A DNA stretch of 49,757 nucleotides from Campylobacter bilis (GTDB taxonomy: Bacteria; Campylobacterota; Campylobacteria; Campylobacterales; Campylobacteraceae): assembly GCF_016806695.1 (NCBI RefSeq), contig NZ_WUED01000013.1:1-49757 (forward strand), written 5' to 3'. Below are positions 5,644 to 15,099 of this stretch, piece after piece; within the stretch, counting starts at the first letter, position 1; each line of letters opens with the position of its first letter. The position numbers and the translations under genes are program-made. The notes under the pieces were generated by a model that was not told the DNA's origin, ran no database searches, and was given only the letters and a program-made list of their open reading frames with translations.

Positions 5644-7587
5644 TTAATTATTTGAATTATTTGCTGCTTCTATCATGCTTTGTACAGCAGTTAATTGTCG
5701 GTTAAGTCTACTTAAAATACCTTCATATTGTAGCCATTGACTTGCCATGGTTTCATATCTTGTGTCAATGAGTGATTGGGTTGATTCTTTGATTTTAGTG
5801 AGAGATTTTGTATCATTTGTCAGACTCTCATCATATTTTGTCAAAGATCCGTTTTTGCCTGTGATGCTTTGTAAAGCTGCTTTAAGCTGAGAGAAAACCC
5901 CCACACCTTCAAGCGCTTGTGCGGTGATGCTTGTCTGACTTAAACCAAAGCGTTTTAACAATTCTTCATCGCCTTTGATAGCAAAATCTGAACTTCCATC
6001 GGTTTTGAAATTAAGCTTATAACCTTTTTCTCCGTCTTTATCGTAAGATTCTACTTTAACTGTGAGGCCTTTAATGCCTTTGGAATTGATATGAGAGGCT
6101 AGATTTTGAAGCATTTGCTCTTCTGTTTCACCTGTGAGTTTAAAATCGGTTCCATCGGCATTTTTGGATAAATCATAGGTTTGAAAATCAACAATGATTT
6201 GAAATTTTCCAGGTTCAAAAGTGATGCCTTTGCCTTCTTCTTTGCCTAAAAATTCTTTAAGGCTGTCTTGTTTAATCAAATCCCCTGTATAATTAATGTC
6301 TTTATATTGAGTGATACCTGAAAAAAAGCTTTCAGCCATGCTAGGATTTTCTTTTACCTTGTTTTCAAAAGCAGAAGAATCAAAATTCAAAGTTCCTGAT
6401 TCTGTCATGCTTAGGCCATAATCTTGTAAAGAAAGCATGACTTTGGTGTGGACTTTGTTGCCATTGGCATCTTCTACAACTCCATCGACTGATTGGGTTT
6501 GAAAAAGTATTGAAACAAGTTTTGATCGTATGGAGTTTACCTCGCTAATGCCTTGTAAGGAACCTTTGGTTCCTGTTTCGCTATTATAATCTGTGGCTGC
6601 ATTAAGGTTTAAAACTAGATCATTATAGGCATCTACCATATCTTGCATGGCTTTGGTGATAGAATCTGTGTCTTGAAGTACGTCAAAATCGATTTCACCT
6701 GTGCTATTTAAGGTCAAGGTAAGCCCTACGCCTAAATCGGTAATGGTATTGCTTGATCTTGTCATTTTAACCCCATCCATAGTAAATTTCGCATCTTGGG
6801 CTTTTTGTATATGCAAAGGATTATCTTCATCATCAATAATGCCAACGCCTTTTTTGTTTTTACTAGGATCAAAATCTTGTGCTTTTAAGGCATTATCATC
6901 AAGTTTCCAACCAAGGCTTTCAAAAACAGTTTTTGCATTTTCATCTACTTGATATTTTCCTTCGGAATCTTTTTTACCTGGATAAAAGCTTATAGCACTG
7001 TCTTCTCCGGTTTCTTTAGTGCTTAAGGTCAGGCGGTAAGGAGAGTCTTTTTCTCCTGTGTTGACAATCTTTGCAATTATTTCTCCACCGCTTGCTTCAT
7101 TAATCTTATCAGCTAGGTCTCTATAAGTGGTGTTTTTATCTATAGTTACGGTGTATTCTTTGCCATTAGAGAAAAAAGTAAGATCAGTAGGGCTTTGTAA
7201 ATTAGCATTGATAATGCCTGTGTCATTTACCAAACCCTTGCTTTGATAGACGTCTTTTTGTGCTAGTTGGGTGACATTAATCTTCATGCTTTGTAAAGCA
7301 ACCCCACTACTAGCGCTTAAGCTTGCTGGAGGATTGGTGCTTACACTAGAATTTACCTTTCTTTTTGCAAAGGCACTCGCATCGGCTAAAGAAGACACGG
7401 CTGATTGGAATGCTGAAAGCTTGGTTTTAAGCTCTGTTAAATCCTTTTGCTTGGTTGTGTTTTCTTCGATCTTTTTTGTGTAAGGATCAATGCGTGCTTT
7501 TTGCTCTGCTTGCTTTAATTTATCTAAAGTATCTTGGGTTAAAACTCCTGAACCAAATCCTAAACTTGATAAACTACCAAATGCCAT
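5644..7587 (-). CDS. fliD: Flagellar filament cap protein FliD (HAP2)
   Basis: FliD forms the cap at the filament tip that inserts flagellin subunits; it may also act as an adhesin. The 647-residue protein is exported by the flagellar secretion system and has no cleavable signal peptide. The N-terminal D0/D1 region begins MAFGSLSSLGFGSGVLTQDT and is rich in coiled coil. The central part, about 120-560, is the variable surface region. The C-terminal coiled coil ends LNRQLTAVQSMIEAANN, typical of FliD_C. The length is usual for Campylobacter, longer than enteric FliD. It starts two bases after flaG. Confidence 0.96.
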   Translation of the reverse strand: MAFGSLSSLGFGSGVLTQDTLDKLKQAEQKARIDPYTKKIEENTTKQKDLTELKTKLSAFQSAVSSLADASAFAKRKVNSSVSTNPPASLSASSGVALQSMKINVTQLAQKDVYQSKGLVNDTGIINANLQSPTDLTFFSNGKEYTVTIDKNTTYRDLADKINEASGGEIIAKIVNTGEKDSPYRLTLSTKETGEDSAISFYPGKKDSEGKYQVDENAKTVFESLGWKLDDNALKAQDFDPSKNKKGVGIIDDEDNPLHIQKAQDAKFTMDGVKMTRSSNTITDLGVGLTLTLNSTGEIDFDVLQDTDSITKAMQDMVDAYNDLVLNLNAATDYNSETGTKGSLQGISEVNSIRSKLVSILFQTQSVDGVVEDANGNKVHTKVMLSLQDYGLSMTESGTLNFDSSAFENKVKENPSMAESFFSGITQYKDINYTGDLIKQDSLKEFLGKEEGKGITFEPGKFQIIVDFQTYDLSKNADGTDFKLTGETEEQMLQNLASHINSKGIKGLTVKVESYDKDGEKGYKLNFKTDGSSDFAIKGDEELLKRFGLSQTSITAQALEGVGVFSQLKAALQSITGKNGSLTKYDESLTNDTKSLTKIKESTQSLIDTRYETMASQWLQYEGILSRLNRQLTAVQSMIEAANNSNN

Positions 7588-7589
7588 TT

Positions 7590-7949
7590 TTAACTCTCCT
7601 TATCAAATATCATGCCTATAACATCTTTAAAATATTCGGCTAATTTCATAGCCTCTTCACTAGGGATTTGACGGATTTCTTTTCCTGTGCTTTTTTCAGT
7701 GACTTTGACATACATTGAACCAATTTTATCACTATATCCAAAGCGAACGTTCGTACCTAAAGAATCCATTTGCTCGTTTAACTTTTCTATAATTTTGGCT
7801 AATTGATCTTTAGTATTTTGATCTTTTTGATCTTTGCTTCCGCCTTGGGCTTGATTTTTATGGGCTGGAATATTAAATGTTTGCTCTGTTTTATGGCCCG
7901 TATTGAGTAAGCTTGGATCCATTTGTGCTTTGGTTTTTAATATTTCCAT
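7590..7949 (-). CDS. flaG: Flagellar protein FlaG
   Basis: FlaG is a small protein that limits flagellar filament length in related bacteria. The 119-residue product has a polar, disordered N-terminal half. The conserved C-terminal FlaG domain starts near residue 65 and includes RFGYSDKIGSMYVKVTEK and then EIRQIPSEEAMKLAE. It is the first gene of the flaG-fliD-fliS-fliT-like operon and lies about 110 bases downstream of an excellent sigma-54 promoter. A sigma-28-like CGATAT (7997-7992) also lies in the leader, so dual control is possible. Confidence 0.93.
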   Translation of the reverse strand: MEILKTKAQMDPSLLNTGHKTEQTFNIPAHKNQAQGGSKDQKDQNTKDQLAKIIEKLNEQMDSLGTNVRFGYSDKIGSMYVKVTEKSTGKEIRQIPSEEAMKLAEYFKDVIGMIFDKES

Positions 7950-8061
7950 TTTAAAATCCTTATTAAAATTTCATACTTACTGATAAAAACTATATCGACA
8001 AATTTATAAAAATATAAATACTTTATAAATAAAAATTGTATTTTTAACTATTAAAATAAGA

Positions 8062-8077
8062 AGCAAAAAGCGTGCCA
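8062..8077 (-). promoter_or_regulatory. Sigma-54 promoter of the flaG-fliD-fliS operon
   Basis: The minus strand reads TGGCAC, five bases, TTGCT, an exact -24/-12 element with GG and GC ten bases apart. In Campylobacter, RpoN with the FlgSR two-component system drives the middle class of flagellar genes. The -24 element shares bases with the right arm of the preceding ubiD terminator. Confidence 0.85.
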
Positions 8078-8100
8078 AAAATTTGAAATTAAATTTTTGG
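8075..8100 (-). terminator. Terminator of the DUF2018-ubiD operon
   Basis: CCAAAAATTT and AAATTTTTGG form a perfect 10-bp stem with a six-base loop, starting two bases past the ubiD stop codon. The distal sequence is CACGCTTTTTGC, so a T-run follows after a short gap. The hairpin overlaps the sigma-54 promoter by three bases. Confidence 0.7.
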
Positions 8101-8101
8101 C

Positions 8102-9904
8102 TTAGAAAATTTCAAATCGGGCAAAAAGCTCAGGATCGTTTTTTAAAATATTGCGCAAGATGAGATCTTCTATGACATTTTTCGAACAATCAGTTTGCTT
8201 AGGCCAAGCTCTTTCATAGCCTTCTATTTCACTTTTAGCACTTGCGTCTATACCTACTCTGTTGTTTTTGATAAAAATATCTCTTTTAGCATCTATATTA
8301 TTTACCACGCGCCATACTAGCATATAAGGATTTTCTAATTTATTGTGCGTGTCTAAAAAGACTAAAATTCTAAAATGTTTTTTAAATTCTAAAAGCTTTT
8401 GAAAGCTTTGTTCTAGTTTTTCTTTTTTATCAAGCAAGATGCAAGTAATGGGGCTTTTGCTCTCTTTATAAAATTGCTTTAAATTTAATATTTCTAGCTT
8501 GGTTTTAAAAAGCTCTAACAAGGTTTGATCTTCTAAAATTTCAAGCTCTTCAACTTGCGTTTTTTCGCAAGCATCTAAGCCTGCTTTAGCTCCAAAACAA
8601 GAATGAGGCGAGGCATGATCTAATTGATCGCATATACCTTGAGAGATTAAAATTTTGTTTGCATCAAAACGGTTTAAGATGTAATTAATCAAAGCATCGT
8701 AATCTTTTAAAGAAGGTGCGTTTTTATCCACAAAAATAGCGTGCTTTACAAAACTCATTTGTCCTATACCCCAAAAAGCATGCATGATTTGTTGGGCGTG
8801 GGCAGGGTATTTTGCATCGATTTTTGCTAAAATAAGATTGTGAAAAACGCCATTTTCAGGCATTTTATAATCAATTAAATCAGGTATGGAGGTTTGAAGC
8901 AAAGGCAGAAAAATCCTTTCAGTTGCAAGGGCCATGATTTTATCTTCTAAAGGTGGTTTTCCCACTACTGTTGCTTGATAGATGGCTTCTTTTTTGACGC
9001 TGATTTTTTCTACTTTCATCACAGGGAAAAGTTCAGCAGAGGTATAAAAGCCTGTGTGATCCCCAAAGGGGCCTTCGATTTTAAATTCTTCTAAATCCAC
9101 ATAGCCTTCAATGACTATATCACTATCATAAGGTACGAAAATACCATTTTCACAAGGGGTTAATTTAGCAGGGGATTTTTGGATAAAACCATAAAGCAAA
9201 AGTTCAAAAATGCCTTTAGGTAAAGGTGCTTGCGAACACCAAATATAAAGCGGATGTCCGCCTATGGCTATGCTTACGGGCATTTTTTTAAAGCCTGCAT
9301 TTTTATACTCATGATAGAAATTAGCTCCATCTTTGTGGATTTGCCAATGCATTAAAAGCTCATTTTTGCCGCTTAGTTGTAAACGATACATGCCAAGATT
9401 GTTTTGGGTTTTATCAGGATTTTGGGTGTAGACTTGCCCCATGGTGATGAATTTGCTCACATCTTCTTCCCAAGTTTTTAAAATAGGAAGCTCTTCTAAA
9501 GAATTTAAAATTTCATATGTGTATTGTGCTTTTTGCTTATGGAGTCTTTTAGGGGGGATGTTTTTAAAAGTTAATAAGGTCTTGAAAAAATCTATTTTAG
9601 CTTTAAAACTTGTAGGGATATGAAGCTTGAGTAAACTCTTAATTTCTTTAGCTACTTCTTCATGATCGCGACCAAAAGCTAAATTTAAAGCCTTTTGATT
9701 GCAAAAAGTATTCATTAAAACAGGGAATTTGTAGCGTTTGTTTAATTTCTTATCTATAGGGTTTTTAAAAAGCAAAGCCTTGCCATTTTCGCCCTTTTTA
9801 GCTTCTATGTAAGCTAAATGTGCGATTTCAAGTTCTACATCAAGAGGTTCTTCAATGACTTTTAATAAATCATTTTCTTTTAATATTTTAATAAATTTTT
9901 TCAT
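8102..9904 (-). CDS. ubiD: UbiD-family prenylated-FMN decarboxylase
   Basis: The UbiD family removes carboxyl groups from aromatic acids using prenylated FMN made by UbiX. The 600-residue protein has the family pattern EGPFGDHTGFY and the region LEDKIMALATERIFLPLL, which carries the Arg and Glu expected in the catalytic site. Campylobacter makes menaquinone by the futalosine route and lacks ubiquinone, so the likely substrate is the dihydroxynaphthoate intermediate (an MqnL role) rather than polyprenyl-hydroxybenzoate. That is inference from the pathway and from the operon, which also holds a polyprenyl synthase. Its start overlaps the end of hemC by four bases, and a hairpin terminator follows. 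Confidence 0.9.
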   Translation of the reverse strand: MKKFIKILKENDLLKVIEEPLDVELEIAHLAYIEAKKGENGKALLFKNPIDKKLNKRYKFPVLMNTFCNQKALNLAFGRDHEEVAKEIKSLLKLHIPTSFKAKIDFFKTLLTFKNIPPKRLHKQKAQYTYEILNSLEELPILKTWEEDVSKFITMGQVYTQNPDKTQNNLGMYRLQLSGKNELLMHWQIHKDGANFYHEYKNAGFKKMPVSIAIGGHPLYIWCSQAPLPKGIFELLLYGFIQKSPAKLTPCENGIFVPYDSDIVIEGYVDLEEFKIEGPFGDHTGFYTSAELFPVMKVEKISVKKEAIYQATVVGKPPLEDKIMALATERIFLPLLQTSIPDLIDYKMPENGVFHNLILAKIDAKYPAHAQQIMHAFWGIGQMSFVKHAIFVDKNAPSLKDYDALINYILNRFDANKILISQGICDQLDHASPHSCFGAKAGLDACEKTQVEELEILEDQTLLELFKTKLEILNLKQFYKESKSPITCILLDKKEKLEQSFQKLLEFKKHFRILVFLDTHNKLENPYMLVWRVVNNIDAKRDIFIKNNRVGIDASAKSEIEGYERAWPKQTDCSKNVIEDLILRNILKNDPELFARFEIF

Positions 9905-10827
9905 ATCATACTCTCAGCTTTGATTAAAAGTTCTTTAGCGCCTTTGGCGATAAATTCTTGGGCTAGTTTTTTGCCAAAGCCTTTAAAATCGCTTTTTTTA
10001 ATCATTCTTTTATCCTTTAAAATCTCACTCCCATCAGGAAGTCCTAGCACACTGCGGATATAAATTTCATCCTTATAAAGCTCTGCATTAATGCCTATGG
10101 GCACTTGACAACCCCCTTCTAAAGTAGCGATAAAATCTCTTTCTATGCTAGTTTCAATGAAAGCGTGCTCATCATTAAGGCAGTTTAAAAAAGCTAAAAT
10201 TTCATCTTCATCAATGCTTTGTATGCCTAAGGCTCCTTGAGAAGCTGCTGGGATTAATTCTTCTTTAGAAAATTCATAGACAAAATTGACTTGCTTGTCT
10301 AAATCTAAACGCCTAATGCCTGCCATAGCTAAAACTATAGCATCAAATGCACCATTTTTTAGTTTCTCTATGCGAGAGTTGACATTGCCGCGCAAGGAAA
10401 TGATGTTTAAATCCGGACGTAATAATAAAAGCTGCATTTTGCGTCTAAGGCTTGTAGTGCCTATTTTTGCACCCTTGGGTAAGGAAAGGAAATTTTCATA
10501 ATTTTGACTTAGCATGGCATCATTGCTTTTTTCTCTTTTGCTGATTGCTGCTAAAACTAAGCCTTGTGGGAAGAAAGCTGGGACATCTTTTAAACTATGT
10601 ACGGCTAAATGGGCTTGCTTTTTTAACATGCTTTGTTCAAGTTCTTTAGTAAAAAGGCCTTTGCCCCCGATTTTTGCTAAGGGAGAATCAAGCAAAACAT
10701 CGCCTTTAGTTTTAAAGCCTTTTAAAATCACTTCTACATGGTGCTTTTCTTTTAAAATCTGTGCTATGTGCTGGCTTTGCCAAAGGGCTAATTGGCTTTT
10801 TCTTGTTGCAATGATAAGTTGTTTCAT
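9901..10827 (-). CDS. hemC: Porphobilinogen deaminase (hydroxymethylbilane synthase)
   Basis: The enzyme joins four porphobilinogen units into hydroxymethylbilane in heme synthesis. The 308-residue protein has all hallmarks: an N-terminal ATRKSQLALWQ, the catalytic Asp81 in HSLKDVP, Arg-rich GTTSLRRK, and Cys240 in LEGGCQVPIG, which attaches the dipyrromethane cofactor. It overlaps both the upstream FxsA-like gene and the downstream ubiD by four bases, so translation in this operon is tightly coupled. It works two steps after HemA, encoded in the same operon. Confidence 0.97.
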   Translation of the reverse strand: MKQLIIATRKSQLALWQSQHIAQILKEKHHVEVILKGFKTKGDVLLDSPLAKIGGKGLFTKELEQSMLKKQAHLAVHSLKDVPAFFPQGLVLAAISKREKSNDAMLSQNYENFLSLPKGAKIGTTSLRRKMQLLLLRPDLNIISLRGNVNSRIEKLKNGAFDAIVLAMAGIRRLDLDKQVNFVYEFSKEELIPAASQGALGIQSIDEDEILAFLNCLNDEHAFIETSIERDFIATLEGGCQVPIGINAELYKDEIYIRSVLGLPDGSEILKDKRMIKKSDFKGFGKKLAQEFIAKGAKELLIKAESMI

Positions 10828-11207
10828 TTTCTATCCTCTATGATTTCTACATCGATGATTTCTTCATTAGAATTAGCATGATGAGTGGGCTTGGATTTTG
10901 ATTTTGTCATTAATTTTAAACTAAGGCCAAAAACAAAGACTAAAATCCCCAAAACACTAGTAAAAATCCCTGGAAAAATAAGCAAAAATCCCGCAATCAC
11001 AAAAGTAAATTGCGTTAGCATATGCTTTAAATCAGTGATTTGAAATTCTAAAATATTTTTCCAAAAAATTGCTAATAAAACAATGCCAAAAATCAAGCTA
11101 AAAAGCATGAAAAGCAAAAAATTTCCCAAACCAAAAAAAACTATAAAAAGTACGCTAAGCACGATTTCAAGGACTATTAAAGGACTTAGATTTAATTTAT
11201 AATTCAT
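10824..11207 (-). CDS. FxsA-family membrane protein
   Basis: The 127-residue inner membrane protein has three to four hydrophobic segments between about residues 8 and 100, including a conserved-looking FLLIFPGIFTSVLGILVF. It ends in a charged cytoplasmic tail with repeated acidic and Ile residues. The segment order and the FPG motif fit the FxsA family, named for suppression of F-plasmid exclusion of phage T7; its native function is unknown. It overlaps proS and hemC by four bases on each side. By recall it matches C. jejuni Cj0544. Confidence 0.75.
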   Translation of the reverse strand: MNYKLNLSPLIVLEIVLSVLFIVFFGLGNFLLFMLFSLIFGIVLLAIFWKNILEFQITDLKHMLTQFTFVIAGFLLIFPGIFTSVLGILVFVFGLSLKLMTKSKSKPTHHANSNEEIIDVEIIEDRK

Positions 11208-12913
11208 AATACTTTCTTTTTAAGAATTTCCATGAGTTCATTTGTATTAATGAGTTCTTTTATCAAGCCTTGCCTTTGGATGAGTTCTACTTGGGCACTC
11301 TTTAAAGCCTTGCCTATAACCAAAGCATAAGGAAAACCCATAAGTTCAAAATCATTCATCTTTACTCCAAAACGCTCATCCCTATCATCAAGCAATACTT
11401 CAATGCCTAATTGCATTAAATCTTCATAAAGCTGCTCAGCAAAGGCTAGAGTTTTTTCATCTTTGATATTTGAAACAATAATTTCTAGAGTAAAAGGGGC
11501 TAAAGCTTTATTCCAAATGCAGCCTTTTTCATCATGGCTAGCTTCAACTGCTACTGCAAGCAAACGTGAAACACCTATGCCATAACAACCCATGTAAAAT
11601 GGCTGATTTTTACCATTTTGATCTAAAAAATTTGCATTCATGGCTTTAGAGTATTTTTGCCCTAATTTAAAGATATGACCTACTTCTATGCCTTTGCTTT
11701 GTTTTAATTTGCCTTGGCATTTGATGCAAAGATCATTTTGCTTGACTTCTACTAAATCTTTGAAGCGATCTTTGTTAAAATTAACCACATCAATGCCTAT
11801 TAAATGATAATCCTTCTCATTGGCACCTATAATCATTTGCTTTTCATTTTCAAGTTCTTCATCTATATAAAAATCTATTCCTTTTAAGCCTACAAAACCT
11901 ATAAAACCAGGAATTAATCCGGCTTTTTTCACTTCTTCTTCACTTGCATCAAGAAGTTCAAGGGCCTTGCAAGCATTTTGTGCTTTAGTCTCTTGTAAAT
12001 CATCACATCCACGTAAAAAAAAGACTATTATCTTGCTTTCTTTTTCATAAACGGCCTTTTTTACTACGGCTTTAATGGTGTAAAAAGGATTGATTTTAAA
12101 AAATTCTGCTAAGGCCTCTATGGTGGTAATATTAGGCGTGTAAAATTTGCTTGCATAATTAGCCTCAGGACGTTCATCTTGACAAGTTTTTTTAATCCTT
12201 TTTGCCGCTTCTATATTGGCTGCGTAATCGCAATCTTGACAGATTAAGATATCATCTTCGCCATTTCTTGCCAAAACCATAAATTCTTTAGATCCACTCC
12301 CACCAATGGCTCCACTATCAGCTTCAACTGCTCTAAATTCTAAGCCCATTCTTTGGAAAATTCTAGAATAAGTTTTATACATCAAATCAAACTCACGCGT
12401 TAAGTCTTGCTCATCAGCATGAAAGCTATAACCATCTTTCATTAAAAATTCGCGACATCTTAAAAGCCCAAATCTTGGCCTTGCTTCATCGCGGAATTTA
12501 AGGCCTATTTGATATAAATGTAAAGGCAAATGCTTATAACTTGTGATTTTGTTTTTAACTAAAGAAAGTATAGCCTCCTCATGTGTAGGCCCTAAAACAA
12601 AGTCATTTTCTTTTCTGTCTTTAAAACGCAAAAGTTCTTTACCAAAAGCATAATAACGTCCGCTTTCTTGCCATAAAGATGCTGGAGTGATAAAACTAAG
12701 GCTTGTTTCTTGTGCGTTTGCTTGATCCATTTCTTCTTTAATGATATTTTTAATTTTGTCTAAAACCCTTTTTCCTAAAGGCAAAAAATTATAAAGTCCA
12801 CTACCAATTTGCTCGATAAATCCCGCACGTGTTAAAAAAATATGGCTTGGTAAGATTGCATCTTTTGGCGCTTGTTTTAAACTTGGGGCGTATAATTTAG
12901 TCCATTTCATCAT
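11204..12913 (-). CDS. proS: Prolyl-tRNA synthetase, bacterial type
   Basis: The class II enzyme charges tRNA-Pro. The 569-residue length fits the bacterial type with an editing domain inserted between motifs 2 and 3. Motif 2 reads KFRDEARPRFGLLRCREF. Motif 3 and its surroundings read GCYGIGVSRLLAV. The region between (about 220-400) is the deacylase insert. The C-terminal anticodon-binding domain begins near residue 470. The gene overlaps the end of hemA by 17 bases and the next gene by four. Confidence 0.97.
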   Translation of the reverse strand: MMKWTKLYAPSLKQAPKDAILPSHIFLTRAGFIEQIGSGLYNFLPLGKRVLDKIKNIIKEEMDQANAQETSLSFITPASLWQESGRYYAFGKELLRFKDRKENDFVLGPTHEEAILSLVKNKITSYKHLPLHLYQIGLKFRDEARPRFGLLRCREFLMKDGYSFHADEQDLTREFDLMYKTYSRIFQRMGLEFRAVEADSGAIGGSGSKEFMVLARNGEDDILICQDCDYAANIEAAKRIKKTCQDERPEANYASKFYTPNITTIEALAEFFKINPFYTIKAVVKKAVYEKESKIIVFFLRGCDDLQETKAQNACKALELLDASEEEVKKAGLIPGFIGFVGLKGIDFYIDEELENEKQMIIGANEKDYHLIGIDVVNFNKDRFKDLVEVKQNDLCIKCQGKLKQSKGIEVGHIFKLGQKYSKAMNANFLDQNGKNQPFYMGCYGIGVSRLLAVAVEASHDEKGCIWNKALAPFTLEIIVSNIKDEKTLAFAEQLYEDLMQLGIEVLLDDRDERFGVKMNDFELMGFPYALVIGKALKSAQVELIQRQGLIKELINTNELMEILKKKVL

Positions 12914-14195
12914 TATTCTCCATATTAAATTCGCATTTGTATTGATTCAAACCTTCAAGGTCGGTTTTTAAATCAAACACATAACGCATAGCATTAATGA
13001 CTGTGTCACTTTGCACCTTGCCTTGTAATTGCTTTAAATTCATAGTAGGTTTATGCAAAAAAGCTTTGAAAACTTGATGGATGAGTTTTCTTGCTTCTTC
13101 TTTGTCAGATTTTTTCAAATAGCCCTTTTTTAGAGCAAGTTCAAGCTGAGTATGGGCGTATTGTTTAGCTTGTAAACGTATGGCTTTAATAATAGGGGCT
13201 AAGGCTAGATCGTTTAAATAGCTGAAAAATTCAGCCGTTTCATTGCCTATAATAGAATATGCCATGCGTGCTTCTTGTTCTCTTAAGGCTAGATTTTTTT
13301 GCACTACAAGCTTAAGATCATCAACAGAAAAAACGCAAATATTTTCGCTTTCATTAAGATCAATATCGCGTGGAACAGCAAGATCAAAAAAATACCGTTT
13401 ATAAGGAAGATCTTGCAAAAGCTTAGAAGTGATAATAGCATAAGAAGCATTTGTAGCTGAGAAAAAAAATTCGTATTGATTTAAGTATTGTTTTAAATTT
13501 TCTAAACTATCATACTGGCTTAAAGTACCTAATTTTTCACAAAGATCTTTAGCCTTTTGTAAATTACGGTTTAAAATAATCACCCTAGCACCCGCAGCAA
13601 TTAAATGTCTTGCCGCAAGCTCTCCCATTTCACCAGCTCCTATGATAATAACTTGTTTTTGACTAAGATTAGCAAGTTCTTTAGCTTTTGTAACCGCAAC
13701 ACTAGCTACTGAAATAGGATTTTTAGAAATTTGGGTTTCATTGCGGACTTTAGCAGCACATTTAAAAGCACTATGCAAAGCTCTTGAAAGGTGTATAGCA
13801 CAAAAATTATTTTCTAAAGCAAAAACAAAAGCATCTTTTAACTGACCTGCAATTTGTGTTTCTCCTACTACTAAACTGTCTAAAGAACTAGCCACAGAAA
13901 ATAAATGATGTATGGCTGCTTGATCTTGGAAAATATCTGCTTTTTGAAGCAAGATCTTTTTATCGCTATCGCACAATAAAGCCAATGAAGCAATGATAAA
14001 CTCCGCACAGAGTGTTTTTACAAAAGCTACAATTTCAACGCGATTGCAAGTGCTTATGAGTAAACATTCATCAATATTTTCATTTGTTTTTACGATTTTT
14101 AAAAATTCTTTCTTTTTCTTTTCGTCTGAAAAACTCAATTTTTCTCTTAAAGCAAGATCGGTATTTTTGTGAGTAAAAGATATGCAATAATACAT
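12897..14195 (-). CDS. hemA: Glutamyl-tRNA reductase
   Basis: HemA reduces glutamyl-tRNA to glutamate-1-semialdehyde with NADPH, the first committed and usually the regulated step of C5-pathway heme synthesis. The 432-residue protein has the catalytic Cys50 in LISTCNRVEI, the substrate region GETQIAGQLK, and an NADPH-binding motif GAGEMGELAARHL. A long spinal helix and a C-terminal dimerisation domain follow. It overlaps ispB by one base and proS by 17. Glutamyl-tRNA is also a translation substrate, so the link to proS is thematic only. Confidence 0.97.
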   Translation of the reverse strand: MYYCISFTHKNTDLALREKLSFSDEKKKKEFLKIVKTNENIDECLLISTCNRVEIVAFVKTLCAEFIIASLALLCDSDKKILLQKADIFQDQAAIHHLFSVASSLDSLVVGETQIAGQLKDAFVFALENNFCAIHLSRALHSAFKCAAKVRNETQISKNPISVASVAVTKAKELANLSQKQVIIIGAGEMGELAARHLIAAGARVIILNRNLQKAKDLCEKLGTLSQYDSLENLKQYLNQYEFFFSATNASYAIITSKLLQDLPYKRYFFDLAVPRDIDLNESENICVFSVDDLKLVVQKNLALREQEARMAYSIIGNETAEFFSYLNDLALAPIIKAIRLQAKQYAHTQLELALKKGYLKKSDKEEARKLIHQVFKAFLHKPTMNLKQLQGKVQSDTVINAMRYVFDLKTDLEGLNQYKCEFNMENNDEMD

Positions 14196-15088
14196 TAAAA
14201 TTCCCTATCTACCATTGCTTGAGTGATATCATTGAGTTTAGCATTAGCATAATGCTTGATGGCTTTGCTAGCTTTTTCAGCATAGGCTTTAGCCTCTAAA
14301 ATGGCTTTTTCTAAGGCTTTGTGTTCTTGTAATTTTAAATTGATCCATTGTTTTTCATTCTCATTTAACTCTTTTTTGAACAAGGTTTGTAAATAAAGCC
14401 TGTCTTCTTGATTTAAACTTTCATAAAGATAAATGTAAGGCAAGGTTGTTTTGCCTTCTTTAAAATCACTCATAATAGGTTTGCCAAGAATTGCTTCATC
14501 ACTTTTAAGATCTAAAATATCATCTATCATTTGAAAAGCAAGACCTAGATTTTTCCCATATTGGGCAAAATCTTCTTCATCATACCCTGCTAAGATCGCT
14601 CCACACCTTGCACTTGCTTCGATTAAAACAGCTGTTTTATTATAAATCATTGTTAAATAAGCTTGCTTGTTAGTATTAAAGCTTTTAGCTAGTTCAACAT
14701 CCATAAGTTCGCCTATAGCAAGCTTGACTACAGCATTTGAAATGATGCTTGCAAATTGAGTATTTATTTGGCTTAATTCATAAAAAGCTTTAGAATATAA
14801 AATATCTCCTAGCATTAAAGCATTTTTAGTGCCAAATAGGGCATTAAGTGACTTAGCTCCACGTCTTAATTCACTCTCATCAATAATATCATCATGCAAC
14901 AAGCTTGCAAGATGTATAAGCTCTATAATAGCACAAATTTTATAAGCATCCTCACTTTCTAAAGCAATAGCTAAAAGCAATTTCGAACGCAATTTTTTAC
15001 CTGTTTTGATATTTTTAAGCATATTTAAAATAGGCTTATAATCAAGCTCTTTTAAAAATTGTTCGATTAAATTATCTATTTTTTGCAT
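14195..15088 (-). CDS. ispB: Trans-polyprenyl diphosphate synthase
   Basis: The enzyme extends farnesyl diphosphate with isopentenyl units to make the menaquinone side chain. The 297-residue protein has both aspartate-rich motifs: DDIID at 66-70 (FARM, first) and DDILD at 189-193 (SARM, second). It also has the basic GKKLRSKL segment for diphosphate binding. Small residues upstream of the first motif suggest a long-chain product, but exact chain length cannot be read from sequence by eye. It lies in the same operon as a UbiD-type decarboxylase, which supports a quinone role. Confidence 0.93.
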   Translation of the reverse strand: MQKIDNLIEQFLKELDYKPILNMLKNIKTGKKLRSKLLLAIALESEDAYKICAIIELIHLASLLHDDIIDESELRRGAKSLNALFGTKNALMLGDILYSKAFYELSQINTQFASIISNAVVKLAIGELMDVELAKSFNTNKQAYLTMIYNKTAVLIEASARCGAILAGYDEEDFAQYGKNLGLAFQMIDDILDLKSDEAILGKPIMSDFKEGKTTLPYIYLYESLNQEDRLYLQTLFKKELNENEKQWINLKLQEHKALEKAILEAKAYAEKASKAIKHYANAKLNDITQAMVDREF

Positions 15089-15099
15089 GTTTTTCCTTG

